Part shown: positions 49,676 through 63,900 of the stretch, piece by piece
Layout of the letters: the number at the start of each line of letters is the position of its first letter
How positions within the stretch are numbered: position 1 is the first letter of the stretch
Made by a program: the position numbers and the translations under genes
Notes under the pieces: model-generated
Told to the model about the DNA's origin: nothing
Seen by the model: only the letters and a program-made list of their open reading frames with translations
Databases searched by the model: none
Origin: Rhea pennata
Taxonomy: Eukaryota; Chordata; Aves; Rheiformes; Rheidae
Assembly (NCBI RefSeq): GCF_028389875.1
Contig: NC_084674.1
Span: forward strand, 11,999,501-12,063,500
Reading direction: 5' to 3'
DNA: 64,000 nt

Positions 49676-52600
49676 CTTTGCTCTCGTTGCTGGGTGGCAT
49701 CCGACCTCATACAGTGGAGAAGGGCTGCATTGCCGGAACAAGCACCCGAGGGGACCTGACCTGGCCCCAACGGAGAGCTTGGAGCTGAGGTGGATCCTTC
49801 TGATGCCTGGCCACAGTGGGAGGTGTCTCCAAACCACCTGCTGGCTGGACTGGAGGTGCTGCAGGAGGTCCTGGGCAGGCAGCTGCCTGACTGCAAACAG
49901 CCCTCTGGATGGAAAGGGAAAAAAGTTTGAGTGGTAAAAAGTTTCCATAGTTTTTCAGAATCTTATTTCATTATTTTAGCCCAAAGCCTGGGCCTCAGGC
50001 ATTTAATTGCATCTCTACAAGCAAAGCAGTGGAATGAGGAAATAAGAACAGGAGGTCAGGACTGTTAAACTGACTGTAATTTTTAGTTGCTGTCTGACTT
50101 TGAGCTATCATGTTATAGCCTCTGCCTTGGGTTTTCTGTCTGCAGCGTCCGAACAGTTAGAGTTTGGAGGTTGTGTGTGATATGGATGAATGAATTGCCC
50201 TTAACTGGAGGATCCCCAAATGAATCGTGCTTTAGAAACCTAAATATTATGTTCCATGATATCATATATTTCTACAGATGGTTTGATAAAATATGAGCTG
50301 AAAAAAAGTATGTTTTCAGGAAAAAAAAGATCTCTAAATCCCATACTTTCTCTATCTGGTTTCTGAGAAGAGAAAATCAGTTCCAAATGGATTATGTTCT
50401 TTAGACTTTTTAGACTCTGTATTAATAAAATTTCAGCTTTCTGAAATAGCAGTTTCTTTCATTTACTGATAGGTTTCCAATCAGCTTTCTCCATCTGAAT
50501 AAGTCACACAATAAGTACTATGATTTTCTGTAAGTGCAAATTCCCATTTGATTGTTATAGTTCTTTTCTGTAATTGCTGACTATCAAGAGACTGGATTCA
50601 GGCAACAGAAGGAAAATGCTTATGAAGAAATTTCTCTTTATTCTGCACATGAATGCTTTGACTTTTAGCAATGATGCAGAAAAACATAGCACTATCTTTA
50701 GTATGTTTTGGGAAATTTCCCAAGTGAACTGAGGATTATGTATAAAAAATAAGACTACAGAATGATTTCCATTACCAAAAAATAGTTCAGGAATAAATTA
50801 TGCTTGAGATGCTCTTTTCTAAAGGCATAGCATCAAATTGGCTTTGTTCAGAAATACGGGTTTATTGCAGATTTGCAGCAGTAATAACATGAGTAGCAAT
50901 AACAGGAATAGATAACAAAAACCTAAAACATTTGTATAGCTATAGCTCTGTTTGGCATAATCTCTGCCATCACTGATTGATACATTTACAGATATATTGT
51001 GCTCTCCTACATTGTTCTGACTAAATGCTTATTTCCTGAAACTAGAACCAAGCTTATTTAAAAGCAGAAGTGGAATTTGAGAATTCTTGGAAATGTACAA
51101 GGTCTTCAGAGCTTTGGCTCGTTGTTCGTACCCGACACATACTGTAAGCCATTTGGGCTTTGTGTTTCCGTGAGGGCAGAGAAATTTTTAAGACCAGAAG
51201 GACTTCTGGCATCTGTTCTTGGCCACCATTAACTTGGTTAATGAATGGAATAATTGTCCTATGCACATCATGGGAAAATCTGCTTGGTGGCATAGGCCGT
51301 GCAGCTGACCAGTGCTGTAGCCTGGTAGTGATTTAGTGATTTCCAAGTTGTATAATGTAGCTTCAGGGCACCGAATTTTTGGAGCTTATTAAATATCTGG
51401 ACAGTGTTTTCTTAGCACACATCTGAGGAAGACAGGCAGCTTTCATGATAAGATTTACAGATTACCACTTGTGCTTCCAATGGAAGAATGCTTGCAATTT
51501 CAGGGGCTTGTGGATGGTGGTTGTGTTATGACATAGGACTGGGATTTATTGAAGTGCTTCTCTCAGCTCTCTCTATTTCTTTCTTGAAGAGATTATTTGA
51601 TGTCTCAACTCCTTGGTCCCTCCTTTTGTGATGTGGGGACACTGATACCTGCTACAGAGGTGCTGTGAGAGTTAATCAGTTTACGCGAAACATTTTGAAA
51701 TGGCTGATTGAGAAACCCAGCCGGATAAGTATCTAGATAAATAACTGTTCCTTTGTAGTCTTATCATTATTACAGGACAATCCCTGTGTACCCAGGATAC
51801 TGCACAGGTCACTGAACAGTCATTTCCCTATTGCCTGAAGTATTCTCAGGGGGACTCATTTATGTATTTCACTTCAGCTTTTGCAAAGTGAGCCACAGTA
51901 TGTACCACATAAAGAGGAAAGTCTAATAGTAATAAGCAAATGGCATAGAAATATCAAATGGCTTGGCAGAGTTTCTTTCTTCTCTGGACCTTTTGCTCTT
52001 CTGTTCCCTGGTGAACTCTGTGGCTGCAGAGCGCAGAGCATCCCCTGAAGATGAAGGGGAAATCAGACCTGTTTTCAGGGTTGGACACAAGGAAGGAGGA
52101 CTGGCAAGCCTCCATGAGACATTGAGCGGAAGAACTCTGCTGAAAGCTGAGCAGGGGCTTTCTGCTTAACACGGTCTCTGGTGAGTAGACGAGGAGGCAC
52201 CTCTTCTGCTGAGTTTCTTAGGGCGACTTCTCATGCCTTTTCCCTACTAGCAGGAGACCAGCCTTGGCTTGGTTATGGAGATCCCATGAGGGGAAAATAC
52301 ACCTGCTCACACACTTCTTGTAAGGTCTGTGTATGCTGCGGAGCTCTTTGGAAAAGCTGAGAGCGGGAGGAACAAGGGCCATGTGATTTCACTGTTTCCA
52401 GCTTGCTTTATTCATAGCACAGATCCCTCTATCAGCACCACACCTCAATGAAAAATGCTGTAAACTGACAGCACAGGAGACCATATCCCTCCCATCGGAC
52501 CAAGCGTAGGGCTATGGCACTTCACTATTTCCTTGCAGATCTCGTCCTGGCAGCTAACTGTTGGGAAGGCCAGACTGAACTTCAAGGCCACACACTGACT

Positions 52601-53834
52601 ACTGTTGCATGCACACAGCAAATCCAGTGCTTCTTAACAGCAACATGGATGTCTCCTTGTCCCCTCCTTGGGTTATGCAGCACAAGGCAGTGATGGCCTG
52701 GCAGCCAAAGGCTTACTATGACTTGGGTTGAGTCTTCCTGAGCAAGAATAAGCAGCCAGTTGAGAAGGAAGGTAGGAGACCTTGCATACACAGCAAAGCC
52801 GTGATACCCACGCACGCATAATTGTGCCTAACCACTGGCACAACTATCTACTCCTGCTCCCTCCAGCTGAAGTTCACTTCAGGGACAGATTTTATCTTAA
52901 TGTATTTTCCTGCTTGTAAAACGTGTTCAAGGACCTTTGCGCAGCCAGAACCAGCCACGAGATGGCAGCAACCTTGTATTCCTAGAGCCAAGGATCTGGT
53001 TCAGTGACCTACATCTCCTACTCTTGCTTCTCAGTGCTGCTTTTACCTTACAGATAAGGTTTCCAGACATAGTGAGCAACAACAACAAAAAACCTGGGTC
53101 ATTCACTGGTTGTGGAAGGGGAAACATCCCTGGAAGGAGCTCTGCAAGCAAACCTGAAATTTTGCAAACAGGCTGGTGAAGCAGGACTAATTTGGATCTT
53201 AGTGTTCTATCATTGATCATCAACCCCCACTCCATCTTCTGCAGTGCTTCTCTGGGAACCTTCATCTGATACGAATTTGTGATGTTCTTGCAACTGATCT
53301 TGGTTCAATTTGGAGGATGAAAGCTGCTAATGCTTTGAAAGATCCAGCAGAAATTACAAGCCAGAGCCTGTTCTCTCTCCTTCTGCAGGTGCGCATGGGT
53401 GCTGTGCAATGACCGTGATTGGGACAAAAAGTGGAAAGTGCTCAGCAAATTGCATTTCTTTTAGACTGAATGTACATCCTTTTTTGCCAAGAAGACAAGA
53501 AAATGTTCTGCAGTCCTTATTGTGGGACCCTCGCCAGACTGGGACAGTTACTTTTGCAATGCAAAGCTTATTCTTGTCTGTGCTGTGCTGGTGATGACTC
53601 TTCCTTGCAGTGACTATAAGCAGTGCTCTTTTCTGAGACAACAGCATGCAGATAAGCTCCGTGCTTTGCTCTTGCTCTTGAACTAACACAGCCAATGCCG
53701 TGACGAGTCAGTTGACACAGGTTCCCTGACTTCTGGCCTGGGTTAGTCAGTGTAGGGTCAGCTGGTTGATCTGTAAACTGTTAGGGGTGTAGCAAAGCCT
53801 GATGATAATGCAGTTGAAGATGACAATCAGAGTA

Positions 53835-53982
53835 ATACAGGTTGGGAGGGACCTCTGGAGGTCTCTAGTATAGCTTCCTGCCCAGAGCAGTGCTAATTTC
53901 AAAGTGAGATCCGGTTGCTCAAGGCCTACCTTGCTGTGTTTTGAAAACCTCTAAGGATGATTTTACAAACTCTCCAGGCAAT
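53835..53982 (-). mobile_element. Decayed CR1 LINE 3' fragment
   Basis: Read on + it gives the reverse complement of the avian CR1 3' end: gttgggagggacctctggag, then a Cys/Gly-poor middle, gttttgaaaacctctaaggatg and ctctccaggcaatgg, all with substitutions. The 3' end faces low coordinates, so the element points to the minus strand. The terminal ATTCTATG octamers are not intact. It is non-coding and old. Confidence 0.7.
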
Positions 53983-56900
53983 GGAGGGCTAGCGCTGGGA
54001 GGCTGACACTGGACCTGCAGGTAGCCCCACTGACTTGTTTCTCTAAGGGTATAAATAAATGATATGGATACAGTTTCAAGGCCTGTTCTGAATAACTGTT
54101 CAGATCTGATCCAAACTGAAAAGCCATAACCTGTTCCAGACTTTCCTCAGAGCTAAGTGCGTTTGGGGCACAAGAGTTTGCATTTGATATATTATAAAGA
54201 GAGCCACTATTTTGAAGCCCAGGAGACATTCCTAACTATGACTATAAATTCATATTATTTGTAGAGACGAATGACTCTGAGTTTGCAACTTCATGATTTT
54301 ACAGTAAGCTCTTAACGGCACAGTTCCAGCCTTTTTCCTGGCCCTTGCTTTGTGGCAACACTACAACTACTGTGACTGCATGGGAGCTGATCCAACTGAA
54401 AAATATCCTGCCTGAAGTAAATCCTTTTTATCATGCTCACAGTGATGGCTTGAGGAAGAAGCTATCACACAGGTGGGGAAAGCTAGAGTTGTCCCTCTCA
54501 GTAACAGCCTGTGCTTTGATCATCGTAGTGAGATAATGAAACTGCAGCTTCATGGTTGATAAACAGGGTGATCCTGCAAGCTCTGTACAGAGATTGCTTT
54601 CAGTAGTGGTGTATGGATCAGCCCAAAAACATTTCATAAAATGAAATCATAGGTCATGCTAATTTCTAAGAGCTGCAAAAGGGAACACATGTTTTATGGC
54701 TCCAAACTTTTCTGCTTGTGTGGAAAGGATTAAAGATAGAAACAACCCTGGTATTCACTTTGCACCTGAGTGATTTCAGTCCCATCTGGAGAAAAAGACA
54801 GAGAAACTTTTACAGGAGCTGTTATTGGGGATCCAAAACTGTGGCTTGTATCCACAGGGTAGCTCGTGGGATCTACCTTCCTTTGCCAGAGAATGAGGCA
54901 TCACTGGGTGCTTACTGCAACGATTTAGGAATGTTTGGTGCCAGTCTGGCTGTTTTCTGCACGGTCTATCTATTTGCAGCTCTATTTTAAACATGGGGGA
55001 TTGGGGCAGAGAAGCTAAGTCACAGCCAGTGCCGTGGAGTGGGGCTGTGGCAGGACAAGCCTGAAATTCACTTCTCATAGCTGTTTAGCCACAATGACAG
55101 ACAGCACAAACATGTTCCTCACGTAATGACAGCTTTGTTACTTGGAAATGCTGGAAAGTTTCCATATCCTGTTCCTATTCCTTTGCCTGCACCTGCATGA
55201 ATGCCTGCTGTCCTCCACACCAGGATGTCAACAGATCCTGTAGCTTGTTTTCCAGTTAAATGTCTCCTCTTAGGTAAATATTACATCTGAGATTGCTTTG
55301 CTAGTGGCTTTCCTAGCTACAGTTTGTACAACAAGTCAATGCCCCGCTCAGAGATAAGGTGAATACTTGCTGCAAGTGCTGTTTGGTGCTTTTGTATGTC
55401 ACCCTGCTTTTCTCTTACAGGCCTCTCCTTTAAAGGTCTTTGAATGTTGCTTAAGTTGTGGAGAGCTGGAGGTTTTAGCAAAGTGAGGGAAATTTAAGAC
55501 AAGCAGTTGAGAGCTTGGGCAGAGTAGACGGGCTTGTTTGTTCCAACAGCCGTGCCTTGTAAAGTATTCATCTGTACGTAACCGAATCACACAGATCCTC
55601 GAAGGTCTTCTTACAATGGGTGGGGTGAAAGAGCAAACCAGTAAGGTTAACAGGTTCTGGGGAACCCTCCTGCATCCAGCCAGCATCTGCTCAACAGAAA
55701 CACCTGAAAACTGAGTCACTGAGAAGTGAGGTAACGCGTAAATGTGTGCATGGAGGGTGTCTGTAAAAGCTCTTCCTGTATCATTTTCTCCCTCAGTGGG
55801 AAGCACAAGTTTGCAGTCGGTTGCAGTGAACATATATGCAGTCTATGGGCACGTACCAAATATCAGGGCACAATAGACTTTAGCCTCTGTGCTATTTTTC
55901 CAAAGACCAAGAGAGATCAGAATAGCCGGCTAAGCAGAAAAGAAGCCAGTACACTTCTGCTCAGCAATTCTGTCGCTAGACTTTTCACTTCAACTAATTA
56001 GAAAGAACAGATGCTAGCTGGAACATTAATTGGAACAACTATCATCTTTTGTCTGTGCTTAAATCTGTATTCTAGCTCTCTTGTAATAGGTTTGGAGAGA
56101 GAAAGAGTTAACCCTTTAACTGGCTTATTTTCTTATGCACAGCACATACTTGGAAGAGAGCATAATGAAACATCTATGAATAGATTTGGATCCTTTTTTC
56201 AAGAGCAAACAATTCTCTGTCTAATAACGCAGAACCTTCAAACCCAGCATTCTCACAGTGTTGTTAGTAAGGTGATCTTACTTGGCTTTCGGAGGCCTTA
56301 TAAGAAGCTCTGGGCACCGGGCCAGCTGTTGTTCTTTGCTATATGTATTGTATTAAGAAGACACCTCTTCTTTAACCTGTGCTCATTTGTTTTGCTCAAA
56401 CCTGTGTTCCTTCTCATTAGACTTGATGTATGATCTATAGAAAGTGCAAAGAGCTTAGCTAACATCTGATATGCTTATAAATAGCATGTCTGCCCTGCTA
56501 CAGTTCTGTAGCTATCCCAATATGAGCAAACACTCTTCCTGGAACTGGGATGCTATTGAAGATTTTCCTCTAAACCATCCAAATTTGGCCTCTGCTGGAA
56601 GCTGGGTACATGACTGCAGGCACCACTGGTCGGTTCCAGATTGGCAGCTCCTTGGTCTCGTCCTAGTCTCCGATTCCTCTCTAGGAGATGAGGCAAAGGC
56701 GTCATCTGAGTAATGAAACTCTTACTGTTCCCTGTTCTCTCTGCTTCTGTCCCCAGCTGGTCTCTTGGCCCAGGCAGGATCTCCTTCAGTGCGCTGCAAG
56801 TCCCGTTCCTTTCTTACTGCTTTGCACACAAGTCATCCTAGGCTCCTGTTATTTCTTTCTTTCCCACACCCCCTGTTTCCTCCCTCTCCATTAGGGCCAG

Positions 56901-59900
56901 ATCCCATTTTCTTGATGCCTCACCAAGTCCATCAGAGTCTGGCAGTCCTTACTGAGATTTGTTCTGTGATGCTTTCCAAAGCAGCAGCACTCTCCATCTA
57001 AACGCAACATGCTCTAACTTCCATGGGTCTAAGAGCAGCAAAGACAATCCTCAGGGCAAACTCCTCCGCTCTTTTAGGTATGTATCCCTCAAATGCCTTT
57101 TCTTTTACTGACATCCTTGAGTGATAATTGTTGTCATTTTCCACCACCTACTTTGAATGAGCTTCAAATTCAAGTCCGGAAGAAATCATCAAATAGAGAT
57201 GAATTTAGGCAGGAAACCTAGGGAGGCTTGAGACTGACTAGAGTATTTAAGATTATCTCTGACTCATTTCTTGTAGGTCTGATGCAAGAAGTGAGTCAGA
57301 TCCGTCCAATGCAGTTTGACCCCATGGACACGGCATGGACTGGCTGCAGACAGCCGAGCGGCAGTGTGCAGAGCTCATGCTCTTTTGCAAATGGAATAAA
57401 GTTCACTAAACGCAGCAGGCTGCTGTCTATATCTGCCATTAACTCAGAAGCCTCTTGCCTTAAAACTAACTGCAGGCCCACTCACGTAGTAACTAGCTGC
57501 AGATCACTTACCCCCAAACTGCTCGCAAGTGCGATAACCTCCCAAGATCCGCTGACCACCTCTGTCGGTTGCTGGCTTGACCCCCCCTCCCGTATCCCCT
57601 GGCAGGACACACAGTTTTCTATCCCAACACCTCTCAGATGGAGGTTCCTTTTCAAGCCAAGCTGTCTGCCTGTGGTTGGGGCCAGTGGGCTGTTTCTGGT
57701 CGGAGGCATTGGTGACGGTGTTGGGTGTTTGTGAGAAGCAATCCTGTTTTGCAAGAGAAGAAAAGGCTGTTTCCTGCAATGCTCAGTGGGTCATACTCAA
57801 AACGCCCGCAATCCCGAGCCTCTTTACAGCCAGTATCCTGCTCAAAGAGTGCTCCTTGTCTGGGCTTTCCCTCATAGGCCTCCCTGCCAACACTAGTCTT
57901 ATTGTAACTTTGGTTTTTGACTTTCTCTTCCTAGTTTTGGATGCTGTTATTACTAAATGATACCCAGTTTCCCATGGATCCCTTCAGCCTGTAGGAAAAT
58001 CCTTCTTTGTACATGGCTCAGCTGGTTACAGTCTTCTTCTGGGGTCTTAAGGTGGTTTAGGTAAGTTGTTCCTGTGGATTCAGTTCTCGTCATGTTGAAC
58101 TCTCAATGCCTATCTTCCTTCTCGAGGTGTCTGCTGCCTACTGAGAGCCAGAGGTGACTAGCTCACACATTAATGTCTGAGTTTTAGACAGAGAAGAGGA
58201 AATTCATTCATATTTGTCTCCTTATATTTGCCTCCCGTGTTCTGCCATCATCTCTCCTTGTCAATCCCTGTCCCAGTTTCACTGTCATCTAAGTCTCAGC
58301 GGTCATTTGGCTTAGACTCTGCCCATTTTCATCTAACAGGAGATGCATTCCTACTACAGTTTCTCTGGCCTCCGTCCCTGCAGCCCCATTCCCGACTCTG
58401 CAGGGCAGTCACCTCTCCCTCAGTGTGTTGTTCCCCTGGGACGGGAATTTCCTTGCAGCCTCCCTGAGAGCAGTGTTTGCAGTTGAGCTGCCTGGAGAAA
58501 GCATTAGCATTTCTGCATTTGGGCTGCAGGCTGTGTCACTGCAGGTCTATAATCTCTTACCCAGTTGTTCTTTGCTGTTGCTTACTCTAAATTTCCAGCC
58601 CAGAGATGTAAGGTGTATCGTAACCCTAGTCTTTTCCCTAGGAAAAATGGGGACAAGAATGCTCAGAGTCACTGACAGGAGTTTCTTTCAGGTACAGCAG
58701 TAATCTCATTCTGCTGGACTTAGATTTGTGCCAGTTTAAGCCATTACCCTTGAATACCTTTTCTGTTCTTGTTCCAACATTGCTTCCAATTTAGAAACCC
58801 TACCACCTGCATATGATATGAGTAGGGATTTTGCAACACTGGGAGGATGAGTCAGCCGCAGGGACAAGAGCCGTTTCTATTGCAGAAAAGGCTCAGCTGC
58901 ATTCAAGTGTCCTCTGAGATGGGTTTCCTTTCTCACCCCATCTCCCCAATGGTTGTGCAATATTGGCAAACCCACTAATCAGCCCTGTGTCTTAGGAGCG
59001 CTTGTCCCAACATCAGCAGTTCTGTGAAGCCCTGGGGCACTGGCTGGTTCAGCAGGATCTGTCTGCCTGTGGCTTTTTCTCCTATCGGCAAAGTGTGTCC
59101 AAGATAAATCACCCATTTTGGAACAGCTTTGATTTGGGCTCAAGTTGGCAGCCTCAGTCTTACTGTAAACCTTTTTGATATAGCAGCTCCCGTTCAAGGT
59201 CTAGCAATGCAACAGGACAACATCCAGGTACAGAAAACAGGCTGAAGTGCTTGCCATACTGTACCCTCTCCGACGGCCTGCCACGCTCGTGCATTGTAAT
59301 TGTTGCTCTGAATTGCCCTGGGCTGTACCTGGCGGTGAAAGCAATCTTGTGCCAGTCCTTCAGATCCTTTTGCCAATTCTCCCTTTTAAGCTCTATCAAA
59401 CAAAATTTGATAGCGCTTACCACAGCTGTTACAATCACTGGTAGTAGTAGGAAAAGGTCTTGTGAAGTGAGATTGTTTAGCTTTCTGTTATCCTCATATT
59501 TAGTTTCCTAAACTAAGTACTAGTAATCCTTTCAATACTCTCCAAGCCTAACCTATGGCTAAACTGTTTTCAAGGACTAGTTAAAGACTTCTATTTATTT
59601 TCTTGACACTTTTCTTAGTGTCTTGTAAATCATCTTCTGTCTTTGGCCCTGGTAATGAGTGAAAAGGATATTTAACAAACAGTTTTATCACTACAGTATA
59701 TCTATGTTTTGTTAGACCAGAAGGCACATCCCAATTCTAACTGAAGGTCACTTAAGTTGCTCCAATATTTCCTGTTTAGATATATAGCATCACTTTGGGA
59801 TAAAGCCCAAAGAAAACTCTAGGTATTTGCCTAATGTACCTCCCACTCCCCATTCATTGTGATTTCCTTTAGGCTCTCATATGTTACCTCTGGGAGTTTG

Positions 59901-60962
59901 CATTATGATTTCCTGCATCACAGCTTGATCTCTTTTTCAGAGGGTAAATTCTGCAGCTCCATCAATGTATGGCCACTCAAAATAACAAGGCAGCCCACGT
60001 GGATGCTCAGCAGGCACATGGACTGTGATGCTGAATTCAGCCAGAAAGCCTCCTGGCCCATTTTCCTCTTGAATATGGGGATGAGGGACAAGGAAGCTGT
60101 AAAAATTGAGCTGTCAAATTTTTTTGTCTCCTATTTGGGCCTCAGTGGGCTCCAAAGAGGGTTGAGAAGTGCCAAATTCTCTGTCTGGCCCTGTCCCAGG
60201 TGAAGGCTGCCTTCCAGGGTGGCTTGAGAGCCTCTTCTCAAGGTGATTTTTCATCATTTTTACTGCTTTCTGCACCTCTTCTTCTGGGTTGCTGAAGCTT
60301 TCCTACTGGCTTTTGTTTTTATAAGGAATTGTCTCACCCATTGGGCTCTGGGGGCCGAGCCACCTTTTGATCCTCTATTTCCTTCCATAAAAGTGGTGCC
60401 TAAGCTGGGTCTCACCTGGGATGCCTGGATACAGTCCAGCTCCTACCCCAGTGAATTGTAGCCCTGCCAGCAACTCATCTCAGCCCTCTCTGGGAAACTC
60501 GCAGACTCTCACTCCCTTTTGCCAAGCTGCCACCTCTGTCTTTCAGTTCTTTGGTCCATCTTCAAGCCCAGTGGCCCTCCGTTGCTCGTTTCCTCTTGCT
60601 TTGACAAAAACGCCTGCGTGCAACGTTTGCCTCAGAGGTGACATCCTGCTTTCTGAGGCCAGAGTCGAGCCATTTGTCCTGTGCAGTTAATAGGTGCCTG
60701 CGAGCCCATGGGGGCTTTCTTCGCTCCTGTCTGTGTCCAGCTCCTTTGGCTGCCTTGCAGCCTTTTTGCATGTGCTCTGATTTCTCTCCTCTCCTCAACT
60801 CCAGCCTTCCTTTGGCTCCCCCATGAACCTTCTTCAGTTCTTTTACTCCAGAAAAGATCTTAATATCCTCATGTGCTTTTCCTGACTTGAGAAATCCCTA
60901 GGATTTTTATAACCTTTATTTCTCTTGTCCAAGCCCATTTGTACTAGTCGCTGTCCTGACAC

Positions 60963-60995
60963 AAAACAACAACAACAACAACAACAAAAAAAAAC
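60963..60995. repeat. (CAA)n microsatellite with A tail
   Basis: About seven CAA/ACA units ending in a run of A, in the intergenic region. Confidence 0.9.
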
Positions 60996-63900
60996 CACAA
61001 CAGTTCGAAGAGGCTTACAAATCCTCTTCTTCTACTCTGTTCCAACAGCCCAGCTTGTGAGGACAAATGGGTCTTTTTATCCATTGCTTTGCTGCTGCAC
61101 ACATTTGCCCCCTCTATATTAAAATCCCATGATGTTCTTCCCCAAAGGCACATTATTAAATGTCTTTTTGAGCTGATTTGCACCAATTTCATTTACTTGC
61201 CAAAACTACGCTGTTTTTAAGCATGAAAGGCCTGATCCTGGAAGTCCTGAGCCAATTTGCTGCAAGGCACACTTAAGCCTGATTCCACTGTAAAGTTTGT
61301 TTCAATGTTGCACAATACATCTCTTCTCCAGGGGAATTGTGTGCAATCTCTGATCTGGACAGACGTCAGAGCTTGAGACATCTCAGATCTGGGAGTGGCT
61401 CCTGGGTCCCCTGGCACCACCCCAGGATCTATGTCCATCCTGCTGGCATGACGTCAAAAGCTGAAATTTTGTGCCTCTTCCCAGCGCTGCCAAAGCCAGG
61501 CCTGGTGATTTTCTCCAGCAGTGGCTGCAGCTGCACTGGCGTGGCATGGCCACCGCTGGTTCGATCTGAGCAGCACAAGTAATGGCTTACCAGGTGGCCC
61601 GTGTTGCTCTGCACTGTGGATATTTGCTTACATGCCTGGCAGTTCCCTGCAAATTCCAGCTGCCCCGGTCTTCATGAAACCTTTGATTGAAAGCAGATGG
61701 AAATTGCTTTTAAAAGGAGCACCCTCCGATTTTGACCTGTGAGCAGGATAGCGGCTGAGATAAAACTCTAGCAAACTGACAGCCTTTTGAGCTTAGGGCT
61801 CAGGCTGGCACATGCAAATGCGTTTTATCTTGGAACTGCAGCAGCCAGTAAATCATTCACTTTAGCTTGGTGCTCATCTCCTTGGGACTGATTAAGAGAA
61901 AAAAAGTCCATTATCTGTAAGCAGCTATTTTGAACGCTTGCTGCTGAGGTCTGTTGAAGGCAATAGTGATGGTTAAAGCAGCAGCCTCAGCTTGCACCCT
62001 ACCAGCTATGGTAAAATAAAGGTGCCAAATATAACTCTACATGTTACTGTTTGCAGTCGGGAAGGGTTCCTGGTGCTGCAGAGAAGGAAGAGACAAACCC
62101 AGCGCTGGGACAGTGGGGACTCCCTTCCCTGCACCCTGAGGCGCACCACCCTACTGCGCTCCCCAGGAGAGCCGCGAAACGGAGCTGTGCAGCTCAGCAG
62201 GACGGGATTCACTGTGACCTCCTGGCATTACATTACAAGCATTGCTTGAGCCTTGCTGGCCCTTCACCGGACCTACCCCTGGTAACGTGCTGCTGACATT
62301 TCCCATCTGCCAGACCCAGCTTGCAGTGGGCTTATTCTAACCCTAGGCAGGTGAAGTGAGATTTTGGGTTCTGTCAGCCGGTCAGTTATGTGCTGGCCAA
62401 AGCTACAGTCCACTTTGGCGGCTCAGTGCACAGGTCAGAAGGAAGGAAGGAGTGCTCGACAGTTTTAATTTTTATATGAATGCCCAGCAGTTCCTAGATT
62501 CTTCTTTAAAAGGTGCTGACAGATTAAGAACAGCTCCCAGGCTCAGATTTTGGACATACATGATTTTTCCAAGTTGTAAATCCAGCAGGAGCAGTTCCAG
62601 CGTGACTGTGGCTGTGCAAAGTGTCCTTTCCTTTAGGCAGATCAACACTGTTCAGCAGTAGCTGCACATATAGCACTGGGCTCGTGCACAGCAATCTAAT
62701 AGGACATACCTAAGACATGACCTGAAATGTAAGCAGGAGCATTTATGATGCCTTAATGTCCAAAATAAAAACAATGAAGAGAAAAAACAAAGTGAAGAAA
62801 CTATGAAATGTATAAAACAGTGTAAAGAAAATTGCTAGAGTTTAAAAAATGGAGAGGGAATTAGGTTTTTAACATGTAGGAGTACAAGTAAGGTAAAGAT
62901 CTTTAGAAATTGTGTAGTTTTGAACTGGAAATAGGACTCAGACAAGTCCTCAAAGTAAATAGTTAATTACTGGATCAATGGAGATAAAGATCCAGACTTT
63001 GCAGTTGATTTCTTTATCCTCTGCTGAGCCTGCCAGTGAAATTCCTGGTTAGTACTGGTGTTGCTCCGGGTCCGTGGAGACTAGCCCGTCAGCAAGCAAC
63101 TTGCACATGTGATTATAATTGATTTTGCATGCTGAAAGTGAGAAATTCGACATCCCAGAACCACTGACCCTTACATTTTCTCTGGTTGGTAATAACTGTT
63201 CTCTCTTATTTCTGGGGGTGAAAAGAGAATTTAGCTTTCTTGAGTGGCTGGTCATCCCAGCGAGGCTGTGAGAAGAAGGGCTGGCACTGCAATGCTTTGC
63301 TGTTTGCAGGGAAAAAATGACTCTGTGTTTGCCATAGGGGCTGTGATATTGGGACAACAATTCCATTGCAAAAGAGAATTAGAATAATGAACTTCAGCTA
63401 AACCTGACTAGTTGGCATGATTAATGCTTAGCTGTAATAATAGAGCTGATGCTTGTTGACTGGCGGGAGCAGTAGAGCTATCTAGAGAAGCCCTTGAAGT
63501 ATGCATTAGTTCCACAGAGGACTCACAATTAGATACAGGCTTAAGCTAAAAAACAGTCTGGGTCAAAGTGCTGCCCCGGCATTGGGGTAAATTGGCTTTA
63601 GAGTCACAGGCTGGTGCTGTGTTGTCTCTGCAACAGATACATCCCACATCCATTTGGTCAAAACCTGGGCAACTGGTGATACTCTTTTAGGGTGCAGAGG
63701 TTTAGAGCTATCTTTTCTCTAAGCAAAGCTGAATTAGCATGGTCATTAAGTGGAGGTTTTGGAAGAATAAAATGATTAAATAAGATGCAAAGTTTTTCCC
63801 ATTCAGTGATTGCAGGTTCTGGCCACAGGAACTGCCACATTCCCTGTGCCATTGACATGACTTAGGCATCCTGAAAAAAAAAAAACTTTGCCATCATCTT

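Noticed and set aside
51963-52169. 68-codon + strand frame with a signal-peptide-like start and acidic tail
   Set aside because: It begins with TTG rather than ATG, has no splice or promoter context, and resembles nothing I recognise.
57228-57734. 168-codon + strand open frame in the distal flank
   Set aside because: No domain, no conserved motif and no flanking gene structure; frames of this length occur by chance in GC-moderate DNA.
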